This document shows positions 35,160-49,315 of a stretch of DNA of 64,000 nt, piece after piece (positions within the stretch are counted from its first letter, which is position 1; each line of letters begins with the position of its first letter). A model generated the notes under the pieces. The model saw only the letters and a program-made list of their open reading frames with translations, ran no database searches and was not told the DNA's origin. The stretch is taken from the NCBI GenBank assembly GCA_037447655.1, contig JBBHKE010001676.1:190001-254000 (forward strand), read 5' to 3'. This DNA is from Zygnema cylindricum (Eukaryota; Streptophyta; Zygnematophyceae; Zygnematales; Zygnemataceae). The position numbers were made by a program, and so were the translations under genes.

Positions 35160-38100
35160 TTATCGAGCACGTTGAGTCCTCGATCGCTGTTTTGCCAGAA
35201 GACGGACTTGCTCGTTTCCGAAGTAAAGAGACTCCCTTTCGTTGTCGTCGTACAAAACGACAAACTTCCTTGAAGAAGGCTCCACGCCAATTATGGTGCC
35301 AGGATACCTGAAAACCTCATTCCCATACAAAAACAAAAAGAGACATTTCACAGTCTAAATAGTTACTTCCAGTTGTCCTCGCATCTGAACTAAGGAATAA
35401 TGTGCCAATACTTCATAAGCACTAAAATAGTAGAAGACCCATAAAAATACCTTGAATTGAGACTTTGTTATTCATGAAATTAGGAGTATTCACACTGGCG
35501 GCAAGTGAGGAATTTTTATACAATGTTTATGTAGTGCTTCCCGATTTTTACCTGATTTTTACTTAACACCGGGTACCATTACACAAACATTATATAATCA
35601 TTACACAAACATTACATAAACATCATATAAACACCATATGAAAATTCGTAACTTGCAAACAGTGTGACTACCCCTATTTTCGTCAGTAACATTAAAAGCA
35701 CGGGAACTTAACGCCCATCGCTATATTGCGCCCCACCGGCAAAATCCAATCCGGTGAATAAATGTTCAACCCTCTAAACACCATATATTGTGAACACTCT
35801 AAACACCATACATGGTGAACTTCTTAAACACCATATATGATGAAACCTCTAAACACCATACATGGCGAACCCTCTATGGACCTGTAAACAACTCCCATGC
35901 AGAAACTCACCAAGCGTCATCGTCCGGCCAAAAAACTTCAATTCGACGGTTCAAAGCACCCTCTCCCAGCTGCTCCACTTCTTCAACATTGTTTACACCG
36001 AGGGTTCGCCTCTCTCCCCTGTTCACTCTCGATCTATGACCCTTCACTGCTCCGACACCATTATCGCTCTCCATTAGCTTTCTCAAACTCTCTCTGCCCC
36101 TATTCTTCAGTTCTCCATCCATCCTTTTCCTACCAGCTCTCATAAACACACTTGCATTTGGTTTTTCATCTTCGCTGTTATCAGTATCTTTTTTTTTCCT
36201 TTTCATCGTGAACTTGAGACGAACTCCTTTAGGAACTGACACCACCTTCTCTGGAGATTCACTGTTGTCCTCTTCTCCTAACTGATTTACTCCCCCACCT
36301 ATCATTCTTTGCCCTGAATCAAATATCCCTCCTTCAATCCCTGACTGCCTTACTTGCGCTTTCTTCTGTCCTGCCCCTCCCAATTCACTCGCTTTCCCTC
36401 CGTCTATTCCCTCACTTGCATCCTTCATCATTGCCATCATTTCACGCATAACAGTTCGTGAACGTCTCGTGGGAATTGTTGTGTCCATGTCTTTCAGCAA
36501 AACATTCGGTTTCCTCTTTCTCCGTCCCTCAGAAAACGGCACAACTGGCACAGGAATCATATCATTTGTCTCTCCCTCGACTGAATCTGACATTGCGTCA
36601 TTCCCACTATTTTGATCTCCGGTTTTCGATGGACTACTGCTTTGATCTTCCCCCAAAGCTTTCACTAATTCCTCCATGCCTGTCTCTTGGTCTACTCCTT
36701 CCTCATCGCCCCACAACACAAAGTCTGACTCAGCATCTTCAGCTTCTCTAGATTCTTTTTGAACGTCTTCTCCTTCTCCTTCTCCTTCTTCTCCTTCACC
36801 TTCTCCCTCTCCTTCATCTTCTCTTTCTCCTTCTCCTTCGCCTCCCTCTGAATCACTACTCCCCGTTGCCTCAGCTGATTTCACAGATTCTGATTGGTCA
36901 GATTGGTGAAGACCACCCAAAAGTTTGCCGTTTCGAGGGGAAGATTTCTCCTGCTCAGAATCTGAAAGGGAAGTTTCAGGTTTGTTTGTGAGCGTCTCGT
37001 CTCCGGTGTCCATCACTTGTCGTGACTTTTTGAATTCGGAATGATCTGCGCTTTCCTTGCCCTCTGCTTTAACTGTACTTCCTGGGACAGTTTTGTGTGG
37101 CTCTTTTTGCAAGATATCCTGACGAGAATTGGATCCCTTTTTAAATCCCAGACTTGCCTCCTGGGATTCTGCCATCTGTTTAGACCATTTTCTCCCCGTT
37201 CCCTTCTTCCCATCTCTTTTGATGTACTCCTCCTTTCCCACGTCAACAAGCAGACACTCATTTTCCATCACTGTTGATTCATCCCTCTTTCCTTCTTCAC
37301 CCGCACCATCTTTTTCCATCCCTTCATTTCTTTCCTCTGTCTCCACCTTTATGCGCTTTGAGAAACCTTTTTCGACCAAACTTTGTGACCGTTTTCTCAC
37401 AGGAGTCTTTCCACGAAGGAGGTCGTCATCCTTAATAGCCTCCTCCGATATTTTCAACTTGTGCAGCTCTTCTTCATTTCCATCTGCCCCCACTACCTCT
37501 TCTATCTGGGGTGCTTTCTGCTTAAGTGAAGGCCTCCCACGTTTTTTCTTAACAGGTGTGGGAGTCGACACTTCTTCAATTGCCACCATCTCCATTGGAT
37601 TGTCTTGAGTAACTACAGTTCGTTCTAAAAGTTTACTTCTTTTCCCTTTCTTTGCCTCCAATTGTTGATTCTCCTCAGTGTCTTCCCAACCACCGGTTCC
37701 TTCACTCCTGTTTTTCTGAACAACTACATCTGCCTCACTTTTTCCCAAGGCTCCAGCAAAAGATGATTTACGTGCTCTCTTTCCCTTGATTTTCGGAACT
37801 ACAGACTCCAGTTTCTCTGGACTCTCTTCATCTCTATGAGTGTCCTCTTCCTTTTTGAGAAAAGGGACATTTAGTGCCCGCTTCTCACTCAAACTTTCAA
37901 TTTTGACAGGCTTCGACTCTTGGACACCAGCTTCAATATCAGAAAGTTTTCTTGTCATTCCTGATTTTTTCTCTGTACCTTTGACCCTAACAGACTCATT
38001 TCTATCCTTTACTGTGTCAATCTGTTGTCCTTGCCGCATTTTTGAACTTTTATCGCCTCCACTTGTCCTCCCTTCATCCGTCTCGCTAGGATTCTTCTGT

Positions 38101-41100
38101 TTGACTCTGTCATTTTGCTTGCCTTTTCCAACTCCTTGTTCCTTCTGAACCAATTTGATCTCAGCAGAATCTGGCCTCATCATACTCTTCAGGATGATTT
38201 TTCCAATCCTCTGCTCTTTTTGAACCCTACCTGAACTTTCATCATCCTCCCTGGAGTAATTCAGTGTCCCTTTTAAGGGTGTCTTCCCACTAGTTCCAAA
38301 GTCTTCACTCCCAACTTCAGAAGATTCCCTCGTGTTCTCATCAAAAAAACCTGAACCCTCTCGTCTCTCTGTGTCATAGTCTCTCTTCTCCTCTCTTTCT
38401 ACATCCTCCACAATGTGTTTCTTGATCGTAGCTTTGTGCTGTAATTTTACCGCCCCTTCTCGTTTACTCCTTTCTCCAATCCAAACTATCTCACGGCCCA
38501 AAGGTTTACTTAGCTGAGCTCCTTGTCCTGAATCCTCCCTGGTATTTTCGTCCCAAACACCTAAACCTTCTCCCCTCTCCGCACCATTTCCTCCCTCTGC
38601 TTCCTGCCCTTCCTCGTTTGCCATCTCCATGTGTGTTTTTGAAGACAAAGTGTTTGCTACCGCCATTATTCCTTCAATTTCCTTGCCATCTTCGTGACGG
38701 CTCTTTTCGCCCTTCAACGGCTTCTGTGGAAGGCCATCGCCTTCACTCTGAATCTCTAAAACTTCCCTGGAATCCTCATCAAACATGCCCGAGCCCTCCT
38801 TCCTTTCTCCACTGTTATCCCTTTTCCCCCCCTGTAATTTCTCTATCTTTATATGCCTCCTTACATTACTTTTCTTCTGTGCTGTCACAAACCCTTCTTT
38901 ACCATCTCCTTCACTGGGGTAATTTCTCTCATTTGTTATTACAAGAACTCCCGTGTCACCACTTCCTCCGTCAAAAACCTCCCTCGTATTCCCACCACCA
39001 ATGTCAGGACTCTCTCGATTGTCATCCTCGTTTCCTCCCTCCTCCCTATGCACTTCTTCAAAATGCACCTCCTTCGAGTGCTTCTTCACAGACGACTTTT
39101 TATGCATTTTTGATCCTCCAACTCTTTCTTTTTGCATCCTACCCTCCCCTTTGTCCCCCTTCTCCTTCCTAACATCGTCATCTGCTTGTATTTCTGAATA
39201 AGCTTTCAGCTTAAGTTTAAGAACCGGCTTTTGCTGCTTCTTGACCTCAGCTTTTGGAGGGGGCAAAGGCTCATCCTCTACTTCACTGTCAGGAGGAGGT
39301 GGCGCCTTCAGTGAAAGATCTTCCTCAGGAGGGAGACCTTGAGCTATTCTTGCAGCTTTTTTCTCTTCTGCCTCTCTCGCTTCTCTCCTTCTCCAGAGCT
39401 CAAGGGCACCATCGGCCATGTCAACAACCTGAAATATTAATAAGTATTCACAAGACATTAGAAAAGATAACAGTAACAACGAGGTCACTTACCGGTCACT
39501 GGATTTTCTATAACTGAGCAGAATCAGCAATTGCATAAAGCCTTGTAAATGCCACTGTCTTATTTGCTTACAGCCTAAAAATGAACGGCTCAAATCCAGA
39601 ATCCTATGTCACGCCAATTAGTAAAGCTCGGATAATAAGCTCTGACTAACGAAAGCGTACGGACAATTATTGCAAAAATGAAGACGTCCAAGTCAATACG
39701 TATTTGCCTACGACATGAATATAAAAGTCACACAACTTATTCAAGAGCGTGTAAGCAACAAAATGGTACAGAAACTATAATTTTTTGTGGCGTGTTTTGT
39801 GCCACTAACCATGTGGCACTTGCCCAAACAGGCAGGACATGTGTAGTTCAAGTGTTCCTCTGACTGATACTTTTGGTAAAGCTCGTCACTGCAAAACAGC
39901 AACAGCCACAGCCACTGATACAATCAGAATATTGGATGTCAATTATGCGATTACCATCAGCTTGGTATCTCTACAAGTACAGAATACCGTAGACCAATCT
40001 GTTTGAATTTTCTTCGAATCGGCAATTTTTTTGGTACAATTCAGTTTTGATTTTTTGGAACTTCAGCAGTCTAAAACTATCTGGCGTGGTTTTAAGTTTT
40101 TTTGCCTTTTTCATTTACAGACACTAGTCACTAAAGAGTGTAAAATAGGTATAGTACACTTGCTTTTTCCCATTCCCACATTTTGCGACCGTCAAGCTCT
40201 ATCTCTATATTTCCTTCAGGTAAAACTACAAAACAGGGCATTCCTTTTCTGTGTCTGTTTTGAAGACCACAACTGGCTCAACATACAGGAGCACAGTTTT
40301 GTAACTCAATAGTGGTAGTAAACACATTTTTGGTTTCTTCGAAATGGGGAAAATCTGATCAGTTCAACAAAGTTAGACCATCAGGATGATATTCTGCGTG
40401 TATCTCAAAAGGATACAAGAAGGAAAAATACAAAAAGAGCCGGCCCTAAAATATGGTTGATATGGTAATATAATCAGAGAAGAAATGAAACCACCACATG
40501 CCCCAAAATCGTGGCCTTGCTGACATTGCTGTACTGACTACTATACCAAAAGCGTCAGTATGCAACATTCTAAAGGGAGTAGTGATGCCCAGCAATATCT
40601 TAAAAGAGGATGCAGTAGAGTTCCACATGGTAGTATTGGCCATGAAATATATTGCAAATAATATACATACTAGCGTATTAAAAAAGTTTACTTTTCTGCA
40701 ATACATCGTAAGTCTTATTGTAACGCATTGCATCACGATGTTTCCCATAGAGAGTTACAGTACACGTACTGAAGTACCATGAACGTCAACTTCCTCATCA
40801 TACAAGACGAAATCCAACCAATACTGAAAGAACAATGCACGCCAAATGACCTCGCTTTTTTCAACCTTTCCACTGGTAGGTGTCAGGATTCAACGACAGC
40901 GAGTACCTTTATCAACGTGACAGGCGGCAAAATACCCTTTTCACAAACAAAACCAGCAAAACTTTTTGTGTGCAGTTTTTTTCTACCTTTACACAGTGCT
41001 TCTCGGTTGTTCTACCTAGCGAGAAAAGGTACACAAAATGTCAAGAGCGTTCTTTATAAGCGTGGAACTTAATGAGGATTAAGTCCCCCCTAAGGGCTAG

Positions 41101-44100
41101 CCATGAGATGGGATTATACTCACCACAATTCTCGGGCTGTAATCGTCACAAGGTTTATACTCTAGGATTAGTGTGTACATTTTTAGCAACTCAAAGATCA
41201 GCAACTTAAGAGGTTCTAAGTCAGGACCGGATACTTAGTTGAACTACAACTTGGCCAAGCGCCAAAAGCAATAAAGACACTTTGATCCTAAAAAATAGAT
41301 TTTTAAAATCCTAAAGATTATCGAAAATGCGTTCAAAATTGGAAAGTACTTTCGCAAACAGGGAAAATGTCACATGGCATCTACAATATGGACATGTGGG
41401 TATCCTTCAAGGCCGCCCGTACCCAAGGCTACATCTACATAATCCCCCAAAATTCCTGCAAACCCTAGATTGTATAAAAAAAATCGAATATGAGCAAAAA
41501 TTTCACCGACTAGCCCATCCATCATTGGGCGTCAATTAAGTATCTTCAGAATCTTTTCGATACTAACTCGTAAATAGTGGTCATCGCCAGCTATCAGTAC
41601 ATCAGAGACATTGAACTACTACCAATAGTAGTGGTAGTAGTGGTTCATTGAAATTTAAACCAACTGATATGCAACAATATCTGTTGTAAGTGTCCATGAA
41701 CCAGGACACCATGTTTGTGGTTCTTCAAGATCGAGTTGGCTTTGTCAACATAGAAAGGTTGATATTTCTAATGTCCAGCATCAATATGAATCTTGTAAAT
41801 TCAGTAAAATCAAAAAGCAAACCTGACAGCAGGAAGAGGGAGATTTACTCGCCTGATGCTGTCACAAGAGCAGTGGACCCAGTGTTCACAACTATCACAG
41901 CAAACCATAGGAGCTGGCTCCGTATCTCGATAAACCTTCACATAAGCAATCGTATCCACACTAAACCATTAGCAACAACACCGAGCGTTAAGATAAAAGA
42001 AAGAAGGTAACCAGACACTAAAAAGACAAACTAAACAGCAACAAAGAGCAATTGCGTCAGATAAACATAAGTCACATAAACATTAGGACACACAGAAACA
42101 CAATACCAATCTCACCGCATCCCATCCATCCTCTTCTCAAACCCCACATTTTCCTTTTCTTTCTTGTTTAAAGGGTTAACTAATTCAACAGAAAAAATAA
42201 CCAGAAGATAGTGCCCACGTGTAAAACCTAAAAAAACCCTAAAAAACCCTGAACAAGATACAAGACTCAACCAAACGAACATCAAAAAGTTTTTAAGTAT
42301 AAAGCCGGCCATACCCGCAAGCACACGGGACAATACTTGTTCTTCACAAAAAGACGACCACATGCATCACAAAGCATATTCGATAAGAACCACCTGCATA
42401 CCACATCGTGGCAGGTCCATCAGTACTCCCTCTAAGTTTGAGCACCAGTAACAAAACCTTAGATTACACCATGAATTGCTACTAGTGTTAACAACACCAA
42501 TCTGTCCCAAATTTTTTTGCCCTCTGAACACAAAATAGCGTCATTGATATTGGTTGTTTTTCTTAACGATAATTCTTCCTGCATTCACAATCGTCCACGT
42601 TGGAAACACGATTATCAACACTAAAACAATCATACTAATTATTTTTTAACGCTAAAAGCGATTCAGGGTGTAGTCCACAGGAATAACCAAAAGTAACGAG
42701 AACCACTCAAATTTAGAAAAAGTCTATGACAAATCTGACCGACTTCCTGACAAACGTGAAAAACTTTCCAGCTGACAATCCGGGCTTATTCGTTCCTCTT
42801 CAGGGCTGTGCAAGTTTTCCCCTTAACAACCCTCACCAGACAATGCATAAAAGCTCCAGAAAAACGCATCTTGTTGCTAACAATATGAACTAAGCCAGTC
42901 ATACTAAGTAATACTAAGCCAGTCGCATACTGGATTTTTTAGGAAAACACTGCATGGGAAGTTGTCCATCAAGATTAGATCATTCTCCAAATGAAAAAAA
43001 TTGTACCAAATTTCCTTCTTATGCTATGGAAGACAGAGAGGGATAGACCGAAGAGGTGGGTTTGTGTGAAATGAGGGGAATAATGTGATCAATGATAATT
43101 TCAAAAATCAAGGTCAACAACGATTCCCGCACATTAATGAATCAAATGGAAACCAGTTTCACAAAACCTGAAAGCCCTTACTGTTTGGAACAAACTTCAT
43201 TATCGACAGCCGGAGCTTACTTGAGAGTGCATCTCATGTTTGTGGCTAATATATATACATATGCTCTACCACTTACCTTGAGCTTATGCCGCTTCCAGGT
43301 ACACGTGTGCCACAACTCTGGCATTCTGTGTGGTTTGGGCAGAGAAATGGACCCTTCACTGGAGCCTGTTTAATCCCACATTTGCCCATTGTCAAACATT
43401 GGATTGGAGATTTTAGAAATGAGAGTTGTTAAAATATCTGCATCTTCACTTTGACGCTTTCTTGCCCATTCTTCCCCACATTGATTGAATTTCAAGAATG
43501 TCCACAAATATCCTACAGCAAATCCACAAAAATCAGAAACAACTGACAAGTTTTTCAACCGATAGCCATACGATGAACTCCAGTTTAACATGACAATATT
43601 GCTGAACAAAATGAAACTGAACAAACCGAAGGCCATGGGACAGTAACACATAAGTTGCAATGTAATGAGATATTTCCTTTTAATTTAGCGAGCCCATGGA
43701 ACAACAAAGCAACATTTGAAAAACAACGAGATATTAATGCTCCTGTAGCCGCTATTGGTACCAAACGCTGTCACATAATCAAGCCTTATGTGAACACTAC
43801 AAATTCAGAAAGACTCGTAAAAACAGCTCAACAAAACAAAGAATTCAAAGAAGACGGATGTGATACAAAGAAGACGATCTTAGACAAACAATCCTACGCA
43901 CATGCACTTCCCTGTGGTAACCTAACACATTAGTGACTACAGAAATCAAAGATCGTCACGTATTGAGCGCCGTTCCGTTAAACTGTACGATATTTCTATT
44001 CAATTAATCACAAAAAAGTGAACAGAGTTCAGTTCAAATAAGAGAACGCTACAAACTCACCTTTAGGGAAGGCTGTAGGCAGTAGCAATGCAACGCCCGG

Positions 44101-45605
44101 TCACACTTTTTGCAAAACACTGTGGTGTTAGTCTCCCCAGGCTCCATGCAAACCTGCAAAGTGAAAGACCAAACAGGAGATGAGAAGTTGTACAATACCT
44201 ACAATCACTTTCTAAAACCTTGTCAAAATGGCTAACAAAAACAGGTGAAACAAAACATTATACATCCGCACTGAAAAATGAATGACGGAACAACTCCTAC
44301 AGCATAGGACTATGAAATTTTTCCTCTATAAAGTGACGGCTTCCGTGTTTCAAGACAACTGACGCAAAATTTGCTTCAAATCAACTTTAAGTCAAAGCAG
44401 ATATAATAACACCACAAGATCCGGCAAGATCTGGCAAGATCCCCCGATTTCCAAAGGAAATGGCATATCTCACCTCACATGCTCTGCATGCGGCGCAAAC
44501 CCAGTCTGCCCAATCAAATAAATCTGAACCAAAATCCAACAAAAATCAGTACACCGCCCATCCCTGTTTAAGTTAGTGAATTTTCAGCGACAACATTTTA
44601 TTAAAATCAACTACACTTCTTTATGTTGTGGGACATGGCTCATTGTGGGCCACTTAAGAAAATAGGGTCATTAACACTAATTCATTATTTTGGGTCAAAA
44701 AGCACTCACTGAAATTAGAGTGATTAACTCCAATAGAGATGAGCAGTGGAGTTTTGCAGTCAGATTACCCTTTTAAGCGAACCACATGAATCTTCCTCAC
44801 ACTATCAATTATTTCAGACAGGCAATCTCTCCCATTTGCACCGCAAACATGGGCTTTCCAAAAAAATATTTGGATGGTAATGCATTTGCGAGCATCCCAA
44901 AAATACAGATTCAAAGGGGTCAGATCATCTGGACAACACATGGAATAGCGCATATTTATAATTCTCGTTAAGTGCTGGAAAATGAAGGACACCATATAGT
45001 AGAAACAAAAAAAACAAAGAAGAGCAAAAATTACCAAACTTGACACTCGTGAACTATGCAGTGTGCTTAACTAAAACATAAAACCCAGAATAGTCACCAT
45101 ATGATTCACGCAGCCACGTTCCATGACATACGACCACTCTATACCACAGGTTGCCTGAAAATTGTTACGTAAACTAATACAATTACACAAGAGGACCACA
45201 AAAGGGAAAAAACTACTTATAACAGGAGAGTCACCTCCATTCCCACAGAAAAGCAAACCTAGTTTTTGTCTCCGGAATTCTAGACATACGGAATTATTAA
45301 ATTTAGAAACCAAACCTTTGTATTTCACGACTAGGAACTCATAAAATGCTTAGACTTCCAATGAGTTGACAAGTTGAACTCACCACGATCGGACGCCCAG
45401 GATTTAAGGCACTTTGTATGGAAAGCACGGTCGCACTGTTTGCATCGGTGCATACGAAGTGCACGAGGCCCGCCGTTTTCTTCTCCTATGTGACACACGT
45501 CACATATGACCTGCATGGAGAAATGCAAAACAATTAAAAAATCTGCCACATACGTTGTCAGAGACATTGGCAGGAAAGGTGTTTTGTCCAAAAACCTTGA
45601 TTTCC

Positions 45606-45648
<43 letters not shown>

Positions 45649-48600
45649 GGAAGGGAGAGAGCAGAGAGGAGAGGAGCGAACAGAGGAGAGGGATGAGAGA
45701 GAGGATAGAGGGGAAGGGAGAGGGGAGACGGAGGGATGAGAGAGAGAGAGAGAAACAGAGAGAGGGATGACATTTGACGCATTGATTTGTGCTCCCATGA
45801 AAGTGAAGTTTTAACTGAGGCCATTTAGCATGAACATTTCAGGAATGCAAAGGTATGTTCAAAGGGCATAAAACTCAAAAGCAGTTCTAAAAATGAACAG
45901 AACTTAGGCGTTTCGCCTAAAGAAAAAAATCCATAACCCCCGGGCAAAAGATGAGAAATGGCACACCGAATGATTGGCCACTTGACTATATCCCTACAAT
46001 TATCAAACTTGCATCATAAAGCATACATCAACACCACAAATGAGGATAGTCTTCTTTGAATTAAATCGTAAACCAGGGCAGATGGTGGATTTAATATTAA
46101 AGATCATTGCGACACACTTCTTGCGTTTGTATCCGAGTGTCACAGATACCCGCCAGGTGCTACCACACAAACAACTACACACAACATAATGTGGTTTATG
46201 GCGACTTTAATATTCCTCACCAATCTCTGATCCGCCTCCACAGCCGCAATGGCTGCCTCCTGGGCTCGCAAAATTGCTGCAATCTTTCCTTTTCCTGTGC
46301 TTCCTTTTGGTTGGGTGCTCAATGCGAGAGTATCCCCATCTGCCACCTGTTCCCAAACCCAAATGTACGGCCAAGCTGCATGAGTACCTTCACTTAAACC
46401 CCAATTGTTTATTTCGAATGTTGCAATGTACTGGCCACTTCCATCCAAGAGGTGTGCGTGTATGTAAACAAGAACGCGTACACATGAGTATGCGACAAGT
46501 ATGGGTGTGGCATAGGTACGGGTCTGAGTATGGGTATGCATACATTCGTACGTGTATGTTGAGTAGTATATGAGACTATTGAGTATACAAAGACTCCATC
46601 TTAAAACCTTGGAAGCATAGAGGAAAAGAACTGTTTGAATGCATCGAGGTATAGTCCTGAGAGGAACTCCATAGGCTGAAAGAATACGAGATGAGACAAA
46701 CATAAGTGCAATAAACGTGGATGCATTTCATATGGTGAGAGAAAATGATTTCACGTTTCTAACATTTCACAAGTGTATATTTGGCTGTCACTAAAGATTG
46801 ACAATAGCTGACTGTTAGAAATGAAGATGCCTTCATTTGCATAGAACAAATGAACCCGAATAAAAGCAGGTTTTGCAGCTACAGAGGAGTGCTTCTCTGG
46901 CGAAAAAAATACAGTTTCGTATCTACAAAAGCGACCAACATTTCTCCCCTCAAAGAATGGCATAAGCTCACCAAACTCGAACTGTGAGGAGAGGAGAGCC
47001 CAAAGGCACCTTCTCCTGTTGCTGGCCTTCGACGGGCTCTTCCATTGTGTGCTTCCTCCTCCTCATATCCTGGATAACCTGCACACAAATCAGTTGTTCC
47101 TTGGTATAAAACGCTTCTTTGGGATTTGTACGAAAGCCAGGAAGCATTTTTTTGTTTGGTAGGGCCAGTTTGTGAATACGGGACACATGATCCAAATTAA
47201 ATCTAACCAAAACATGCATATGATAAATTCCATAATAATTCACAAATCGAACAAAACCTGTAATTGGCTGGGTCAGAAACAAACCTCGAACTAACAACAC
47301 AAGGTACATCAAACCTTAATAGTGGGTTTTGTGTTATTTAAAGCAACCAAGTGACCACAGCTTGGAAAACAATAACTGAAACTACATTAACGGGAAGTAA
47401 ACCATAAAGACCGAAATCTCAACATACGTAAAAATCTTAGAATTACTTCTACAAATGGCCAAAAATTAGCTCAAGCCACTTTAATTCAGCTACTAGTAAA
47501 AGATTATTATTATGTTTCTTATGAAATGTTTTCTTCTATCAGATTAATGATTTATATTCATGAGGATGTCCCAATAACAATTAAAATTTACTGCAATGTC
47601 AACATAGTACACCCTGAATCGTTATTAGCGTTTATAACAATAATTCGGTGTCGTTTTTCTGCCCTCTACAAAATAAGTGTTTTATTCTTAACGCTAATTC
47701 TTTAAATGGTTCAGAAACAGCCACGACATTCGTTACTGAATTATAATTAATAACACTAATATAAACCCCACGTTAATAATTTCTATATTCTAACAGCGAT
47801 TCACGGTGTATTGGTATCCTACATTACTTTACTATACAAAATTGTTAGATGCGGTAAATTTGACAAAAAATTGCCAGAAAAAGTTGAATCATTGGGTCTA
47901 CACAAAGTGTTTCTGTGCAATTTGAGTTTGCGATATCAACAAAACTCAGTGACACAATTGATAATGTAAAACCAAATATCAAGTCCACCATGTGGTTCTT
48001 ATATTAATAAGTTCTTTCAGGTTGCTTTAAAAAGCGATTAGTGTACAATTTATAAGGTTTTTTAGTGTGTAACACAAGAACATCTTCGCTTCCTCCAAGT
48101 TCCAACGCCAAAATTATACTATCCAATTCTTCGTACCTTTTCTTAAACAATTTATGCAAAATTTTCAGCTACACTGTTCAAATTAAAAATAAATAATAAA
48201 AAAATGTTGAGCTGCGAGTTCCACTTCAAAATTCTGGGTATTATGGGTAGGCCCTGTCACATAATTATTTTGACTGGGACATTGTTATCATGGATGCACT
48301 TAAGCGAACGTGGTGGGTATGGGGTTAGTGGGAATATGAATGGCCTAAATGGTGCCAAAATCAGTTAAACTTAAAATAGAAAAGAACTTCACAGTTTAGC
48401 AGCATTACAGCATCATGCATAAATGTGAGTCACAGACAGGCTCTGACAGCTTTCCACATGAATCTTCCAAAGGCGGAGGAGTTGCAAGATGGTCAATTAA
48501 AGGGACGGCTGAGCCTTAAAACTCAAGCTCACCTTCGGCTGATTTTCAGGTGCAAAACAATATACAATTGGCAACAGTTTAATTCAGCCAGGATATTGTC

Positions 48601-49315
48601 TACAGTTATAGCAAACTTGACACTGTTGTAAAAAAACTTGGTATTTGGCACTTCCCTGAGTGGTGTGGATCAGTCTACGAACCTAGTGAGATTTTAAGCA
48701 CACCTTAAAATGTTAAGCAGAAGAGAATACGAGTTCAGTTGTCAGATTCTAACCTTGAAAAAACTGAGCACCAAGACGATGTCTGACGAGGAATTATTCC
48801 TCCAATATTCCAACAAGCGATGACTAACTGGATTCTGGTGATCAAGTTAGGACAGAGCTTTTCTAGTAAGAAAACGAGCCAACGCCACAGGGAAGAAAAA
48901 CAATAACCTTGTACTAAAAAGTTGAAACCAGCAAAGAAGAATGCATCGTAGAGGAACCACGGTCAGAAACCAGCTATGAAAGATGGTTGAAGTGAAGTCT
49001 ACACCAACAGACAACAGATACCGGACAGCAAAATATCCACAAGCAAAAGACCTATTTGAGATTCTTGCTTTGCCAGCACCAGTTCATATAGCCACGCCAT
49101 ACAGATTCTCACCTGCATTCCGTCGTCCTTGTCGTCTTTGGTGTTGACCATAATTCAAGGTAACTCTAGGAACCAATATTTCCACTGTTGGAGACTCCCA
49201 GAGGTCCTGAGGCGTGGCCCACAACTTGGCCAAGTTGGCCGCCTCTTGAAGGAAACAGGGCTCCTCATTTCGGCGAGAAGGGAGAGAACAGAAGACACAG
49301 CTACAGATAGCAAAG
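35160..49315 (-). CDS. Large plant-type PHD-finger protein with C-terminal Tudor-like domain (At3g08020/At3g52100-like)
   Basis: Predicted chromatin reader. I rebuilt 12 coding exons on the minus strand: 49315-49113, 47078-46972, 46346-46221, 45510-45384, 44523-44474, 44153-44061, 43365-43277, 42393-42315, 41935-41853, 39888-39810, 39428-35911, 35307-35160. Every junction preserves frame, giving about 1,566 residues plus an unplaced N-terminus. PHD1 begins VICDVCHIGEENGG and ends WADWVCAAC; PHD2 begins CEVCMEPGET and ends LCPNHTECQSCG; a Cys-rich linker WFLSNMLCDACGRLF...YCPVCLR leads to PHD3 (MVCCDSCEHWVHCSC to YTCPACLGKC). The 3.5-kb exon encodes a low-complexity Lys/Glu/Ser region beginning MADGALELWRRREARE. 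The end (IEVFWPDDDAWYPGTIIGVE ... VLYDDNE) is Tudor-like. One intron (41852-39889) is GC-AG. The first coding exon upstream of 49315 is unresolved. Confidence 0.9.
39889..41852 (-). other. GC-AG intron in PHD3
   Basis: The donor is ATCAG|GCGAGT and the acceptor TTGCAG|TGACGAG. Using the nearby GTAAAT instead would put a stop (TGA) in frame. It splits a Ser codon between CDSI and DELYQKY. Confidence 0.8.
42477..42670. mobile_element. Intronic Tc1/mariner-like MITE (194 bp)
   Basis: Left CACCATGAATTGCTACTAGT and right CTAAAAGCGATTCAGGGTG, each beside TA. Lies in the intron between exons at 43277 and 42393 of the PHD gene. Confidence 0.75.
44552..44748. mobile_element. Intronic MITE, diverged (about 197 bp)
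   Basis: Starts CACCGCCCATCC after TA and ends GAGATGAGCAGTG; the interior shares GACATGGCTCATTGTGGGCC with the remnant at 33187. Located in the intron between PHD1-encoding exons. Confidence 0.6.
45606..45772. repeat. (GT)n then (GA)n microsatellite in intron
   Basis: TGTGTG followed by a GAGA-rich run, within the intron upstream of the PHD1 exon. Antisense Ser/Leu frames are artefacts. Confidence 0.95.
47610..47808. mobile_element. Intronic Tc1/mariner-like MITE (199 bp)
   Basis: Left CACCCTGAATCGTTATTAGC, right CTAACAGCGATTCACGGTG, TA on both sides. Within the 2-kb intron between the first two recovered exons. Confidence 0.8.

Noticed and set aside
36458-39517. Several 80-180-residue plus-strand frames
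   Set aside because: They are antisense shadows of the 3.5-kb low-complexity exon of the PHD gene.
41848-41853. GT donor (GCGA|GTAAAT) for the PHD3 intron
   Set aside because: Joining it to the acceptor at 39889 reads TGA immediately; only the GC donor keeps the frame.
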